A DNA stretch of 64,000 bases from Methanobrevibacter ruminantium (GTDB taxonomy: Archaea; Methanobacteriota; Methanobacteria; Methanobacteriales; Methanobacteriaceae). The position numbers were made by a program, and so were the translations under genes. Within the stretch, counting starts at the first letter, position 1. The number at the start of each line of letters is the position of its first letter. The stretch spans positions 1 through 64,000 of the forward strand of contig SFKZ01000003.1 of the NCBI GenBank assembly GCA_004553595.1, written 5' to 3'. The notes under the pieces are model-generated. The model was given only the letters and a program-made list of their open reading frames with translations. It made no database searches and was not told where the DNA came from. Positions 18,069 through 28,462 of this stretch are shown piece after piece.

Positions 18069-18713
18069 TCATACTTCCTTTAGAGGAAACTCTTCGCAAA
18101 GAGGATCTTCATCATACTCCTTATCAGTTCCTTTCTTGTTCCAATAATCCAAATAATACATCATCCAGGTATTTGAAACCCTTTTAATCTCATCATCATC
18201 CAATGCTTCAAAATCATTGAAAAAATTGATGAAGTCTCCACCTACAGCAATAGCCATTTCCTCACATTCAAAGGACAATATGAAATCATTATTCTCATTC
18301 TCATTTCTTTTATCTGCCAAAACCTTCTTAAACTTGTATTTTGCTTCAATTTCAGTTAAATAATCATGATTCTGGAATTTGAATCCCTTGACTTTTTTTG
18401 AAAATTCCTGATAGAAATAGGGATATCTTAAAGATAAATATTCATTGAAATTCAGCAATTGATTCAGATAATCCTCATCGAATCTTAAGAAATCAAGATT
18501 TTCTTTTTCATTAAAGAACAATGCCAAATAAATGTTTTGACCAAATCTAATGGCTAATTCTCCCCTATATGTATTGTCTAAAATAGGTCTTGAAGACAAT
18601 TTGAGATTCTCAAATTCAAGATAAAGTGAATTTGAATTGTCATCTATTTCAAGCCAAACCCATTTTCCCTGTGAAATGGCATCTTCAATAATATCTTTGG
18701 ATCTATTGTTCAT
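18069..18713 (-). CDS. Uncharacterised protein (214 aa)
   Basis: I do not recognise the family. The protein is soluble and rich in aromatic and acidic residues. It has a likely beta-rich first half (WVWLEIDDNSNSLYLEFENLKL; YRGELAIRFGQNIYLALFFNEKENLDFL) and a helical second half. ATG 18713 overlaps the end of the upstream gene by 11 bp, implying translational coupling; a GTG at 18722 is an alternative start. It belongs to the four-gene acidic cluster. Confidence 0.7.
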   Translation of the reverse strand: MNNRSKDIIEDAISQGKWVWLEIDDNSNSLYLEFENLKLSSRPILDNTYRGELAIRFGQNIYLALFFNEKENLDFLRFDEDYLNQLLNFNEYLSLRYPYFYQEFSKKVKGFKFQNHDYLTEIEAKYKFKKVLADKRNENENNDFILSFECEEMAIAVGGDFINFFNDFEALDDDEIKRVSNTWMMYYLDYWNKKGTDKEYDEDPLCEEFPLKEV

Positions 18714-19332
18714 TTTCTTCACTGTTTAATCTAATAAAGTCTTCAAGGGCTCCATCCATGGAATAATCCTTTCCATCATATTTCTTTTTCCAATTGAAAT
18801 TCTCTATTTCAATTATTTCATCTACGGATTCACCCCAATTGATTTCAAAACCATAGTCTTTCAAGGCTTTAACAATCTTTTTAGCTATTTTTAAGCCTTT
18901 TTTCTCATCATACTCAAAATCGCCAAATGCAATATTCAATGCATTCTCCTCAATTGCATTTTCAATGTCTTCAAAGGTATAGAAACAAAATCCTATAGGC
19001 TCATACTTATTGTTTTTCAAATGTGTAAACAATTCAAATGAATCCTGAATTCCCTCTTCAATGTCATAGCCAGCATTATGAATGGAAATGATCTTTTCCT
19101 TTGTCAAATCATCAAAGGCCTTGCTTAATTTGATAAAATCATCTGAATCCTCTTTCAATTCCTCTAGATTTTCATTATTTTCCAAAAGAAGATTTGAAAT
19201 AAGATCTTTAGAAATATCCTCTTCAATAAACTCATCATCAATTATCTCTAAAATCTCATCATCACTATAAAATCCAATTTTAATCAATACCTGAATTTCA
19301 TAATTGATCTCATCAATCAGTTCCTTATCCAT
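18703..19332 (-). CDS. DUF6891-like protein
   Basis: A 209-residue acidic protein. Its second half has IGFCFYTFEDIENAIEENALNIAFGDFE followed by GLKIAKKIVKALKDYGFEINWGESVDEIIEI. This is the pattern I associate with DUF6891 ('FxFYxxxDxexAxxxxxLxIAFG' then a Gly-Phe-x-Val/Ile-x-Trp end). Function of that family is unknown. The start ATG 19332 is chosen because GGGTG lies at good distance; the first Met at 19344 lies before the site. Its stop overlaps the next gene by 11 bp. Confidence 0.65.
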   Translation of the reverse strand: MDKELIDEINYEIQVLIKIGFYSDDEILEIIDDEFIEEDISKDLISNLLLENNENLEELKEDSDDFIKLSKAFDDLTKEKIISIHNAGYDIEEGIQDSFELFTHLKNNKYEPIGFCFYTFEDIENAIEENALNIAFGDFEYDEKKGLKIAKKIVKALKDYGFEINWGESVDEIIEIENFNWKKKYDGKDYSMDGALEDFIRLNSEENEQ

Positions 19333-19418
19333 AATAACACCCATTAGACTTTAATTAGATAAATAAAAGCAAATTATAAAAAAAAGTAGAAAAATAAAAA
19401 ATAAAAAAATAGAAATCA

Positions 19419-20099
19419 TTAAGCCCTAATGATTTTAATGGCATAAATGTTTTTTCTTTCAGTCAAAGTGACAACTATTCTGTCATCTCCAACCTTAACA
19501 ATACAAAACTCATCCCTGTACTTGTATTCATAACATTTAATTTCTGCATAACCTCTCAAAGCCTTTAAATGATTTACTTCAAACTTACGATGGAAATCAT
19601 TAATTACATTTGCAAATACGTCAATGTCATCACTAATCTCAATCTCATCAGACTCAATGGTTACAAAGAATACGAAGCCTCCGTAATTAACAGCACAATA
19701 TGCATCATTGCTAAAGAGGGAAGATACAGTCATAGTCAATATATGAGCTTCAGTCAAGTTTGCTGCAAAGACATTTTCAGAAAATTGTGGAACATTCTGT
19801 TCTTGACCAAATTCTTTTATAGCCTTTGCCTCTTCAATTAAAGCTTCTGGAAAACCTATATCCTCATTATCCCATGCCCATGACCAGGTGTCTTCATCAG
19901 GGTCCAAGAATCCAATCAATTGAATAGGAAATTCTTTTTCGCCAAACTTAATAATTCCCTTTTCAATGTCCAATTCAGGTTCAGCATCTCCAACAATGCT
20001 TGATAATATTTCCTGCTTTTCTAATGCTAAAGCACCATATTTAGAGAATAAATCCTGTAAATCATCATTTTCTTCAATTAATAAAGAATTAACTTCCAT
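19419..20099 (-). CDS. DUF6882-like protein
   Basis: A 226-residue protein with the segment IQLIGFLDPDEDTWSWAWDNEDIGFPEALIEEAKAIKEFGQE. This is characteristic of DUF6882, where a TWxWAWxN core is followed by a helix. Later parts (HILTMTVSSLFSNDAYCAVNYGGFVFFVTI) also fit. Function is unknown. GGTGAAAAA precedes ATG 20099. It heads the four-gene cluster and lies downstream of dapL in the same direction. Confidence 0.7.
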   Translation of the reverse strand: MEVNSLLIEENDDLQDLFSKYGALALEKQEILSSIVGDAEPELDIEKGIIKFGEKEFPIQLIGFLDPDEDTWSWAWDNEDIGFPEALIEEAKAIKEFGQEQNVPQFSENVFAANLTEAHILTMTVSSLFSNDAYCAVNYGGFVFFVTIESDEIEISDDIDVFANVINDFHRKFEVNHLKALRGYAEIKCYEYKYRDEFCIVKVGDDRIVVTLTERKNIYAIKIIRA

Positions 20100-20142
20100 T
20101 TTTTCACCAATAAAAATTTAAAAAAAATAAAAAATAAAAAAT

Positions 20143-21375
20143 CTAGAATGATAATTTAGAAATTCTAGACATAGCTTCTTTAGTGTTTTCTAAAGTGTTG
20201 AATGCAGTTAATCTTAAGTAACCTTCACCGCTTGGACCGAATCCGGAACCCGGAGTACCTACAATATTAGCCTCTTCCAAGAGTAAATCGAAGAAGTCCC
20301 AGGATTCCATGTCATTTGGAGTCTTTACCCAAATGTAAGGGGAGTTCACTCCACCGTAAACATTCAATCCAATATCAGATAAGCTTTCACGAATGATTTT
20401 AGCATTTTCCAAGTAATATTCTATGTTTGCCATGATTTCCTTTTGCCCTTCTTCAGTGTAAACTGCTTCTGCAGCCTTTTGGACAGGATAGGAAACACCA
20501 TTGAACTTAGTGGTTTGTCTTCTGTTCCATAATTCATTTACTGATTGCTCAATGCCTTCAGCATCCTTGATCTTGATATCCTTAGGAACAACTGTGTAAG
20601 CGCAACGGGTACCAGTGAATCCTGCAGTTTTTGAAAAGCTTCTGAATTCAATAGCAACTTCCTTTGCACCGTCAATTTCATAGATTGTGTGAGGCACATC
20701 ATCTTCGGTGATGAAAACTTCATACGCTGCATCGAATAGGATAAGAGCATCATTTTCCTTAGCGTACTCTACAAATTTAGCCAATTGGTCTTTTGTTAAA
20801 GTGGTTCCAGTTGGGTTGTTTGGGAAACAGAGGTAGATTAAATCCACTGGTTCTGTAGGAAGTTCTGGAACAAAGCCATTTTCTTCAGTGCAAGGAAGGT
20901 AAACGATATTCTCATACATTCCATCATCTTTAATGTTGCCGGATCTTCCTGCCATTACATTGGTGTCAACGTATACAGGATAAACAGGGTCAGTTACTGC
21001 AATCACATTATCCAATGCAAATATTTCCTGGATGTTACCGGTATCACATTTTGCACCGTCGGAAATGAACACTTCATCAAGATCTAAGTCCACTCCCCAT
21101 TTATTAAAGTCATTTTTAATGATAGCTTCAGCTAAAAAGTCGTAACCTTGTTCTGGACCGTAACCCATAAAGGTGTCACCATCTGCCATTTCATCAATAG
21201 CATCCTTGAAAGCCTTGATTACAGTAGGAACTAAAGGTTTTGTTACATCTCCAATACCCATTTTAATAACGTTTTTATCAGGATTTTCTTCCATGTATTT
21301 AGCTGCACGCCTATTTACTTCAACAAAAAGATAACTATTTTGCAATAAAAGATAGTTTTCATTAATTTTAACCAT
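20143..21375 (-). CDS. dapL: LL-diaminopimelate aminotransferase
   Basis: DapL converts tetrahydrodipicolinate to LL-diaminopimelate in one PLP-dependent step of lysine synthesis. The 410-residue class I/II aminotransferase has GIGDVTKPLVP at the start, PVYPVYVDTNVMAGR, YLCFPNNPTGTTL, the PLP lysine in FRSFSKTAGFTGTRCAY, and a terminal GSGFGPSGEGYLRLTAF. These match the DapL subgroup used by Methanobacteriales. GAGGTAAAAAC precedes ATG 21375. Confidence 0.96.
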   Translation of the reverse strand: MVKINENYLLLQNSYLFVEVNRRAAKYMEENPDKNVIKMGIGDVTKPLVPTVIKAFKDAIDEMADGDTFMGYGPEQGYDFLAEAIIKNDFNKWGVDLDLDEVFISDGAKCDTGNIQEIFALDNVIAVTDPVYPVYVDTNVMAGRSGNIKDDGMYENIVYLPCTEENGFVPELPTEPVDLIYLCFPNNPTGTTLTKDQLAKFVEYAKENDALILFDAAYEVFITEDDVPHTIYEIDGAKEVAIEFRSFSKTAGFTGTRCAYTVVPKDIKIKDAEGIEQSVNELWNRRQTTKFNGVSYPVQKAAEAVYTEEGQKEIMANIEYYLENAKIIRESLSDIGLNVYGGVNSPYIWVKTPNDMESWDFFDLLLEEANIVGTPGSGFGPSGEGYLRLTAFNTLENTKEAMSRISKLSF

Positions 21376-21806
21376 GTTTTTACCTCAGACTAATTTAAAA
21401 ATTTAAATAATTAAAATCATTAGTTAATAAAAGTCTAAAACACCAAAATTACAATTAATATAATCCCACTTCGAATAACTAAAATCTCTAAAATTAACTT
21501 AATTAATAATTTCTAACTAGATTTCTAACTATTTAACACTTAATTATTTATTAAATATATTATTTAAAATTGTGTATTAAAAAGGTGAAAACTTGGAAAA
21601 ATAATACAAATTTTTAAAAAGTTATGCCCTCTCAAAAAAATATAAAACTAATGTATAATGTATGACTTACCCATATTGTTATACCAATATTGTTCATGAG
21701 GAACATGCATTATCCTATATTATGATTACATATTGTCCTATCCAATTTCATGCTTAGATTATAAGGTAAATCAAATATATTAAAACAAGATTAATTCGGT
21801 GAAAAA
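21376..21806. promoter_or_regulatory. Divergent intergenic region with short dyads
   Basis: This 431-bp gap separates divergent dapL and the coiled-coil gene, so it must hold two promoters. A patch at 21655-21745 is less AT-rich and holds two small dyads: ATATTG(6 nt)CAATAT and TGTTC(5 nt)GAACA. They could be operator sites; nothing identifies the regulator. Confidence 0.35.
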
Positions 21807-23678
21807 ATGAAGGAAATAACAGCAATACTGCTTATTCTTATAGCACTTATTGGAATAATTTCCATAATAATTGTTAAGATATACTATAAGGATAAGGAAA
21901 AAGACAATGAAGAAGAAAGATTAGCGGAATTCATCAATAGCACAAAATCTGACTATGACAATGAAAAACATAAAAGAACCAGAAAAGCACAAAGAAGAAA
22001 CCGTGCTAACTTAAGTGAAGCTCAATTATATGCAAACACTATTGATGACGTTGAAAATGGAGATGTAGGTGGAACAACTGCTTTATTGAGACAAAGAGCA
22101 AAAGCTATGGATGAAGCTCCTCAAAAACAAGCTAGAAAATTTAGAAGAGCTCAACCTGTTCCTAAAAATGTTCCTAGAACCCCGGAAAGAGTAAAAACCC
22201 AAATGAATAAGGAAGAAGAGGTTAAATCTTTCCAAGAACCTATTAAACCAGAACATACTGCAACCATTAACAGTGCAAGACAAGGAGATAAACAGCCTGA
22301 AGCTCGTCAAGTTCCAATGACTGAAAAGCAAAAGGAATTCATTTCTGGCGAAGCTAATAAGTTAGTTGTTGAAGAAGGAGAAGGAAATGTAAAGGTAGTC
22401 AAGTCTGTTAAACCTGCTGAAACCATTGAAGAAATTAAGGAATCTGCAAAGATTGAAGAGGACGCTCAAGCAGAAGAGGCTGTTGAAGCTGAAGCAGAAG
22501 CAAAAGATGAAATCGTTCAAAAAGCTGAAGCAGACACTGCTGATTTAATCAAGAAGATTGAAAAAGCTAAAGAAGATGTTGAAGAGAAATTAGCAGATAT
22601 CTCCGCTGAAGACATTGGAGCAGTTAAAGAGAAAATGGCTAAAGAGGAAGAGGAAGCTGAAACTCCAGATATTGGAACCACTATTGAAAAGATCAAACAA
22701 GCATCTGAAGCTAAGGAAGAAGCAAAAGCAGAAACCGAAGCTAAAGTGGAAGAAGTCAAAACTGAAGTTGTCGAAGCTCCTAAAGCTGAAGAAACTTCCC
22801 AAACTGCAGAAGATTCCTATCATGATGATTTACATATCCTCTTAAATAAGGAAGAGCCGGTTGAAGTTGATGAAAGTCCTGAAAATGACTTTGTTACTAT
22901 CAATTCAGGAAATGAAGAAAAACTCTCTACAGGAAATGAATTGATTAACAGTGCAATCAAATCCATCAGAAACTTCAGAAAAGCTAATACTCCACAACAG
23001 CCAACTGTAGTGGAAACTAAAGTTGATATCGTTCCTGATGATTATGCTCAAGACTTGGGAGATGGAATTGAATACATTGGAGATACAATTACAATCACTC
23101 CTATCCATGAAGAGGAAAGAGACTTGGCAAAAACTCAACCTAACGAAGATGTGGACAAGATCTATAAGGAAATCAATAAGGAATCCTACAATAAGACTGA
23201 CGATGAGGAATTGTCTGATTCCTTCGAAGATGTAACTGATGAAACATCTGAAAAAGATGCAAATGTCTACACTAAAGAGGACTATAAAAAGATAGAAGCT
23301 AAGGAGAAAGAGAAAGTACGCAGAGCAGAAAACACTAAAAAGATTTTAGGATCAAAAGGCATTAGCGAAGAAGAGGTCCGCAAAAGGTCTGAAGCTAAAG
23401 CGAAATCCAAACGTACAAGAAGAGCTGCTCCTGCAGAAGAGCCTGTAGAAGAAGGTCAAAAGAGATTGATGATGCATAAGGCAAAAACCGATGTTGAAGA
23501 AGTATACATCAATGGAACCTTATTTGAGTTAAAAGTAGGTCAAATTGTAATCTTTGACATTAATGGTGAAAGCTATTCAAGTCAAATCTTAAGACTTAAA
23601 CCAGGCTACATTGGAATAAGATACAGATCTAAAAAGATTTGGGTCAAATCCAATACAGTCAAAAAGATTTTAAAATAA
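21807..23678 (+). CDS. Membrane-anchored acidic coiled-coil protein (623 aa)
   Basis: Unrecognised function. The N-terminus is one membrane segment (ITAILLILIALIGIISIIIVKIYY, residues 4-27) followed by basic residues, suggesting an anchor with the rest in the cytoplasm. The middle (about 90-350) is very rich in Glu, Ala and Lys, with an alpha-helical repeat pattern such as EEAVEAEAEAKDE. The last 75 residues form a compact domain (VYINGTLFELKVGQIVIFDINGESYSSQILRLKPGYIGIRYRSKKIWVKS), likely beta and perhaps the functional part. GGTGAAAAA precedes ATG 21807. Possible roles are scaffold or cell-envelope or division protein; there is no direct evidence. Confidence 0.8.
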   Translation: MKEITAILLILIALIGIISIIIVKIYYKDKEKDNEEERLAEFINSTKSDYDNEKHKRTRKAQRRNRANLSEAQLYANTIDDVENGDVGGTTALLRQRAKAMDEAPQKQARKFRRAQPVPKNVPRTPERVKTQMNKEEEVKSFQEPIKPEHTATINSARQGDKQPEARQVPMTEKQKEFISGEANKLVVEEGEGNVKVVKSVKPAETIEEIKESAKIEEDAQAEEAVEAEAEAKDEIVQKAEADTADLIKKIEKAKEDVEEKLADISAEDIGAVKEKMAKEEEEAETPDIGTTIEKIKQASEAKEEAKAETEAKVEEVKTEVVEAPKAEETSQTAEDSYHDDLHILLNKEEPVEVDESPENDFVTINSGNEEKLSTGNELINSAIKSIRNFRKANTPQQPTVVETKVDIVPDDYAQDLGDGIEYIGDTITITPIHEEERDLAKTQPNEDVDKIYKEINKESYNKTDDEELSDSFEDVTDETSEKDANVYTKEDYKKIEAKEKEKVRRAENTKKILGSKGISEEEVRKRSEAKAKSKRTRRAAPAEEPVEEGQKRLMMHKAKTDVEEVYINGTLFELKVGQIVIFDINGESYSSQILRLKPGYIGIRYRSKKIWVKSNTVKKILK

Positions 23679-23936
23679 TTAAATAGTTTAAATAGCTTTA
23701 ATTCTATTTTAACTATTTTAATTCATTATTTTAAAAATTAAAATTAAATTTTATAATTTTTATAAAAAAATAAATTTATTTAATTAAAAAAAGCCGAATT
23801 AATCTTAAATAAATTTATTCTCTTCTTTTCTTTTTTATTATTTTAACTATTTTAATCATTTCTAATTTTTTTACTTTTTTATAAAAATTAGTTCTAATTT
23901 TAACGAACAGAATAAAAATCTAAAAAAATTTATGCT

Positions 23937-25607
23937 CTATTTATGAGCATAATAGAAAATCAATTCATCATCTTTTATCTCATCAAGTCTAGCAAATCCG
24001 AATCTTTCAAATTGGACAATGTCTCCAACTTTCAAGTCATTGCAGTCAATTTCACAAAGACCTTCAGTAACAGATGCGTCATCCATAACAACCTTAGCTT
24101 TAATTGCATCAGTTGGAACCCATTGGATGATTCTCGCTTTCGCTTCTCTTGCATCTTCAAAGGATTTGCTGTGGAATGATGCAGTTCCATCCTTGATTTC
24201 AACATTTACTGCATCCATCAAACGGCTGATTCCATCAGTCAAATCAGCTTCAGGGATATAGACTTCCCTGTTGAATACAAGGGTTCTGTTTCCCCTTTCC
24301 TCAAAGTCAGGATGCAATGGCCTTTCAATAGCTAATCCTAAATCATCCTCAGGCACATCAGCAATATCTATTTTTACAGGATTTGGAACAAAAAAATACC
24401 TGTTTACCTTTTGCTCAATGATATTTCTGTTTAATCCATAAATCTTTTTCCAACTGATTGCAGAGTCAGACATTTTGATACCTATTTCAACCATCAATTG
24501 AGTGATAGTTTCAGGTTGGATTCCTCTTCTTGCAATAGCTTTTAAGGTTCCAAGTCTTGGATCATCCCATCCACTGTAAGTGCCGTCTTCAATTCCAGCC
24601 ATAGCTTTGGAAGTACTGAGTGCAATGTCTTCCATTTTCAGTCTTCCGTAATGGATAAACTCAGGAATTTCCCAACCCATATGCTGATAAAGATACTTTT
24701 GCTTTTCACTGTTTGCAAGGTGGTCCTTACCTCTTAATACATGGGTCATTCCAAGCAAATGGTCATCTACAGACACTGAGAAGTTCATCATAGGATATAC
24801 TCTGTATTTGGTGCCCATTCTTGGGTGTTCCTCTTCAACAATTCTCATTGCCACCCAATCACGAATAGCAGGATTCTTATGATTTATATCAGTTTTTACT
24901 CTAAGAACAGCTTCACCTGCTTCCATTTCAGGGAACTTTTTCCAAAGTTCCATATTCTCTTCCACAGTATTGTCTCTGCATGGACAAGCTTGGCAATTAT
25001 CCTTAAGCTTTTTGAACTCTCCACCATCACAGGTACACATATATGCTGCTCCGCGCTTGATTAGCTCTTCAGCGTATTGGTAATAGATTTCAAAACGGTC
25101 ACTTTGGTAGTAGACTTCATCAGGCTCGATACCTAACCATTTCAAATCCTCTTGAATCAATTCATAAGCAGGTTCGTAAATACGTTTTGGATCTGTATCC
25201 TCAATTCTCAATATGAATTTACCGCCACATTTCTTTACATATTCCCCATTAGGAATAGCTGCCCTTGCATGTCCAATATGCAATGGACCACTTGGGTTTG
25301 GAGCAAAACGCATTACAACATCCTTGTTCTTACCTGGAAGCTTTGGAAGACCTTCTTCTTTCTTTTGTTTTTTCTCTTCAACAGCAACTCCAAATTCTTC
25401 CATTTTAGCTTTCTGTTCCTCTAGTGAAAGTGCATTCACTTGAGCCACAATCTTTCCGGATAAGGGCCCTATTTCCTTAGCTCTTGGCCTAAGTTCAGGT
25501 TCACTGCTCATAATGGAACCCATAACAGCTCCAGGATTCGCATTTCCATTATGTTTAGCTGCATTCAATAATGCATGTTTAAATACAATTTCTTCTAATT
25601 CATCCAT
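23937..25607 (-). CDS. gltX: Glutamyl-tRNA synthetase (archaeal type)
   Basis: GltX charges tRNA-Glu (and often tRNA-Gln in archaea, feeding the GatDE amidotransferase). The 556-residue class I enzyme has the HIGH-type motif PSGPLHIGHARAAI, a Cys cluster CTCDGGEFKKLKDNCQACPC that may bind zinc, LRGKDHLANSEKQKYLYQ, and the KMSKS-type loop ALSTSKAM. The C-terminal anticodon domain is of the beta-barrel archaeal/eukaryal GlnRS-like type. ATG 25607 is supported by the conserved long N-terminal helical extension. It is convergent with the coiled-coil gene. Confidence 0.96.
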   Translation of the reverse strand: MDELEEIVFKHALLNAAKHNGNANPGAVMGSIMSSEPELRPRAKEIGPLSGKIVAQVNALSLEEQKAKMEEFGVAVEEKKQKKEEGLPKLPGKNKDVVMRFAPNPSGPLHIGHARAAIPNGEYVKKCGGKFILRIEDTDPKRIYEPAYELIQEDLKWLGIEPDEVYYQSDRFEIYYQYAEELIKRGAAYMCTCDGGEFKKLKDNCQACPCRDNTVEENMELWKKFPEMEAGEAVLRVKTDINHKNPAIRDWVAMRIVEEEHPRMGTKYRVYPMMNFSVSVDDHLLGMTHVLRGKDHLANSEKQKYLYQHMGWEIPEFIHYGRLKMEDIALSTSKAMAGIEDGTYSGWDDPRLGTLKAIARRGIQPETITQLMVEIGIKMSDSAISWKKIYGLNRNIIEQKVNRYFFVPNPVKIDIADVPEDDLGLAIERPLHPDFEERGNRTLVFNREVYIPEADLTDGISRLMDAVNVEIKDGTASFHSKSFEDAREAKARIIQWVPTDAIKAKVVMDDASVTEGLCEIDCNDLKVGDIVQFERFGFARLDEIKDDELIFYYAHK

Positions 25608-25931
25608 AAAAACACATCTTAAAACGTGATAGAACTAATTAATTATAATGATTAAACTATGCCTTAGCATATTATTAAATTAGTTATAAAAATATACATT
25701 ATTAAATATATAATCTATTTATTAAAAATATTACGATGAAAAAAATGAAAAAAATGAAAAAAATTTAAAAAAATCAAAAATTAAAAATGACAATGCTAAA
25801 ATAAATTAAATAAAAAAAGAAAAAAAGAAAAAAATAAAATAAAATTTTATAATGAATCAAACATCTAATAATTGGTTTTGACTATAGCTTCTAAGCAAGG
25901 ATTTAGAGAGATATCGAAGTAAAAAGGAGAA
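25608..25931. other. Gene-free stretch with gltX promoter
   Basis: About 320 bp. A minus-strand TATA-like TATATTTTTATA near 25685-25697 may serve gltX. Repeats of AAAAATG and A-runs fill the rest. Confidence 0.4.
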
Positions 25932-28462
25932 TTATTCCTCCACATATACTTCTTCTACCTCTACTTCTCCAGAATCTATTTCACCAGAATCACTGACTGG
26001 CTTATCCTTGTCAATTTTATCACTTGAATCCTCAAAATGATCGCTATTATCGGATAATTCAATAGAATCAGGCACATCCTCAATTTTATCATAATCGAAT
26101 TCTAAAGTACCATTGGAATCCCAATTGTTACTTTCTTCCAATTTAATGCCATTTTCCTTGAGAATAGCAACAAAATCCTCAAAAGTCATATTACCGAATA
26201 AAAATTCATTATATAACTTAATGAATAATATATGCTTTTGTTCAGTCTCGGAATAGCTTTTGAAATGTTTTCTTTGATTTCTATCCCATGAAATTGATTT
26301 CTTGTTTTTATTAGAAACAGCATTCTTTGATTGGTATTTGCCAATTTTCTTGCCATTACCTAATTTCTCTTTAACTGAAAAGTTGCCTTTTTTAGGTTCT
26401 TTCTTAGGTTCTTTCTTAGAAATCAATTTCCAAGACCATTTCAATACATGCACTTTATTCAATGTATTTGTAACAGTGAACGAATAATCTCCATTTTCTT
26501 CAATCTTGTAATGGTAATAGGTTATATTGACCTCATCAATAGAATAATTGATTAATTTGCCATTGTCATATTTAGGCAAATTCTTTAGTTCGAATTTCCA
26601 TCCATTATCCTTATTGAGAACAATAGACTTAACGATTTCACCATTTTCGAAAACATTAATAGTTACATCAGAAGGTCTTTTTCCATAGAAATCTTCTTTA
26701 TCATCCCAAACCTTTGAGACAGTAAGATTAATCAATTCAAGTTTATTTGTAATTTTTATACTTGATATAATTTTTTCTTCAGTATCATCAAAGAATTTTG
26801 TTTCAGATGGCATTAATGGATTAATGCTAGTGGAATTACTAGATACAGAAGATAGATACTAACGAACATCATACTCTTTAATGGTGTAATTTGCTAAATG
26901 CACAACCCATTTGAATCCAATCTTTCACGTATATCAACATTGCTATCCTTATCCAGATTTAAGAAGGTATAAGTCCAATCATTTGCCTCTTCTAAAATTG
27001 CCCCAGCATAAATTAATCCATCGGAAACTAACTCAATTGATTTTCCTGTTTGTTTCAATTCATCATTGGTTAAACTTACTTTAATGTGTTTTACCTGATA
27101 AATTTCAGATTTGGTAATATCAAATGATCCAGGATAATTTAAATCAATGAATTCATAATTAATTTCATGACCGTCTTCAGCATCATACTTATTGAAATTT
27201 GGTATGGTTGTTGTATAATCATTACTCCTATCTAAACGTACACGCCCAAGATCTTTACCATCAGCAGATATGTTCACATATATCCTGGATGGTCTACTAG
27301 AGTAATCATCAGGCCATACTTTTTTAATAGTTACATCAAAGTCATCTTCCAATACAGTTTCTATTTTATAATTATCTGCATTGATTGGAGCAGTCAAGTT
27401 TGAAATTGAATAAAGAGGCAAATTGTTAAAAGTATATTCCCAATTATTGTTACTGTCTATAGTAACTCCCCTTATAAAAGGTTCACCATCAGAATATAAA
27501 TCAACATTAATGCTTTCAGGCCTTAAATTAGTTATATTATCATAATCATTCCATTCCTTAATCACACTAAGATTAGTGAATAGATTAAAACCAATGATGT
27601 TTTGATAATGTCCATTGACGGAAGAATACAAATAGAATTGATATGTTAAACCAGTATCATGGAAACTTCCACTGTTAGGGATTCCATTGCCAGATTTGAC
27701 CATATCAATAGTTTCCTTTACATAAGTCCATGAAGGATCGGTATATGGTTGTCTATTATAATAACTTTCAGGATTATTATAATCTTGGCTACCAGTAAAA
27801 GCCCATAGCACATTAGGGAATGATACCTTACCACTGCTTACTGTAGTGAAGTTTTCAGTATCATTGTAATGATAGTATAAAAATGTCCTGATATAAGGCA
27901 ATACATCCTCACCAGTTTCCGGATGGATTAACTGTTCATCAGTTAAAGTGATCCTTTTGTATGCTCCAGGTGCCCCATAATAATACCCATCAGCACCTGA
28001 TAGACCAGGTTCAATACAATAAGCCCATGTAGTATCATTCATTAGCCAAGGATTCTCATAATATGAATCAGGGGCATAATCAGTGCCATATCCTTCAACC
28101 CAATCAAAAATTACACTATAAGTATCTTCAGAAACAATAAGGTTTTCTGATGGAATTAATTCCATGCCATTGACATCTTGGTAATCAATTTGTTCATCAT
28201 CAATTCCATCTTCACCAAGAGAGTCTGCTTGATTTGAGCTTAATTTGACAGAATCATCCATTTCAACATTTTCGGTTGATTTTAAATTCAAGTCAGATGG
28301 TACTCCATTTTCCACATAACCAACATTAGATGCAAGTAATTCATTGTCATTGCTTATGACTCCAACATCACTATCAACTTCAGATGCTGAAAATAAGCTC
28401 ACAGTTAATAGCAGTATAAAAGCCATAATAAGCATGAAACAAATATTATTTTTAAATCTCAT
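25932..28462 (-). pseudogene. Cna-B-type adhesin-like surface protein, broken by frameshift and stop
   Basis: The first part (28462-26894, 522 aa) starts with a signal peptide (ICFMLIMAFILLLTVSLFSASE). It then has a Cys-containing domain (TTWAYCIEPGLSGADGYYYGAPG ... FPNVLWAFTGSQDY) like the thioester or fibrinogen-binding heads of Gram-positive adhesins, and Cna-B-like repeats (FDVTIKKVWPDDYSSRPSRIYVNISADG). Its frame ends at 26894 after NGLCI. In another phase, Cna-B sequence continues (NYTIKEYDVR, then a TAG near 26864-26866, then YLSSVSS and on into the 293-residue frame 26813-25932, which ends its Cna-B repeat and carries a basic then acidic tail). One frameshift and one stop thus split a single gene. 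No sorting or membrane anchor is seen at the end. Start 28462 has GGAAGTGA upstream. Confidence 0.75.
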
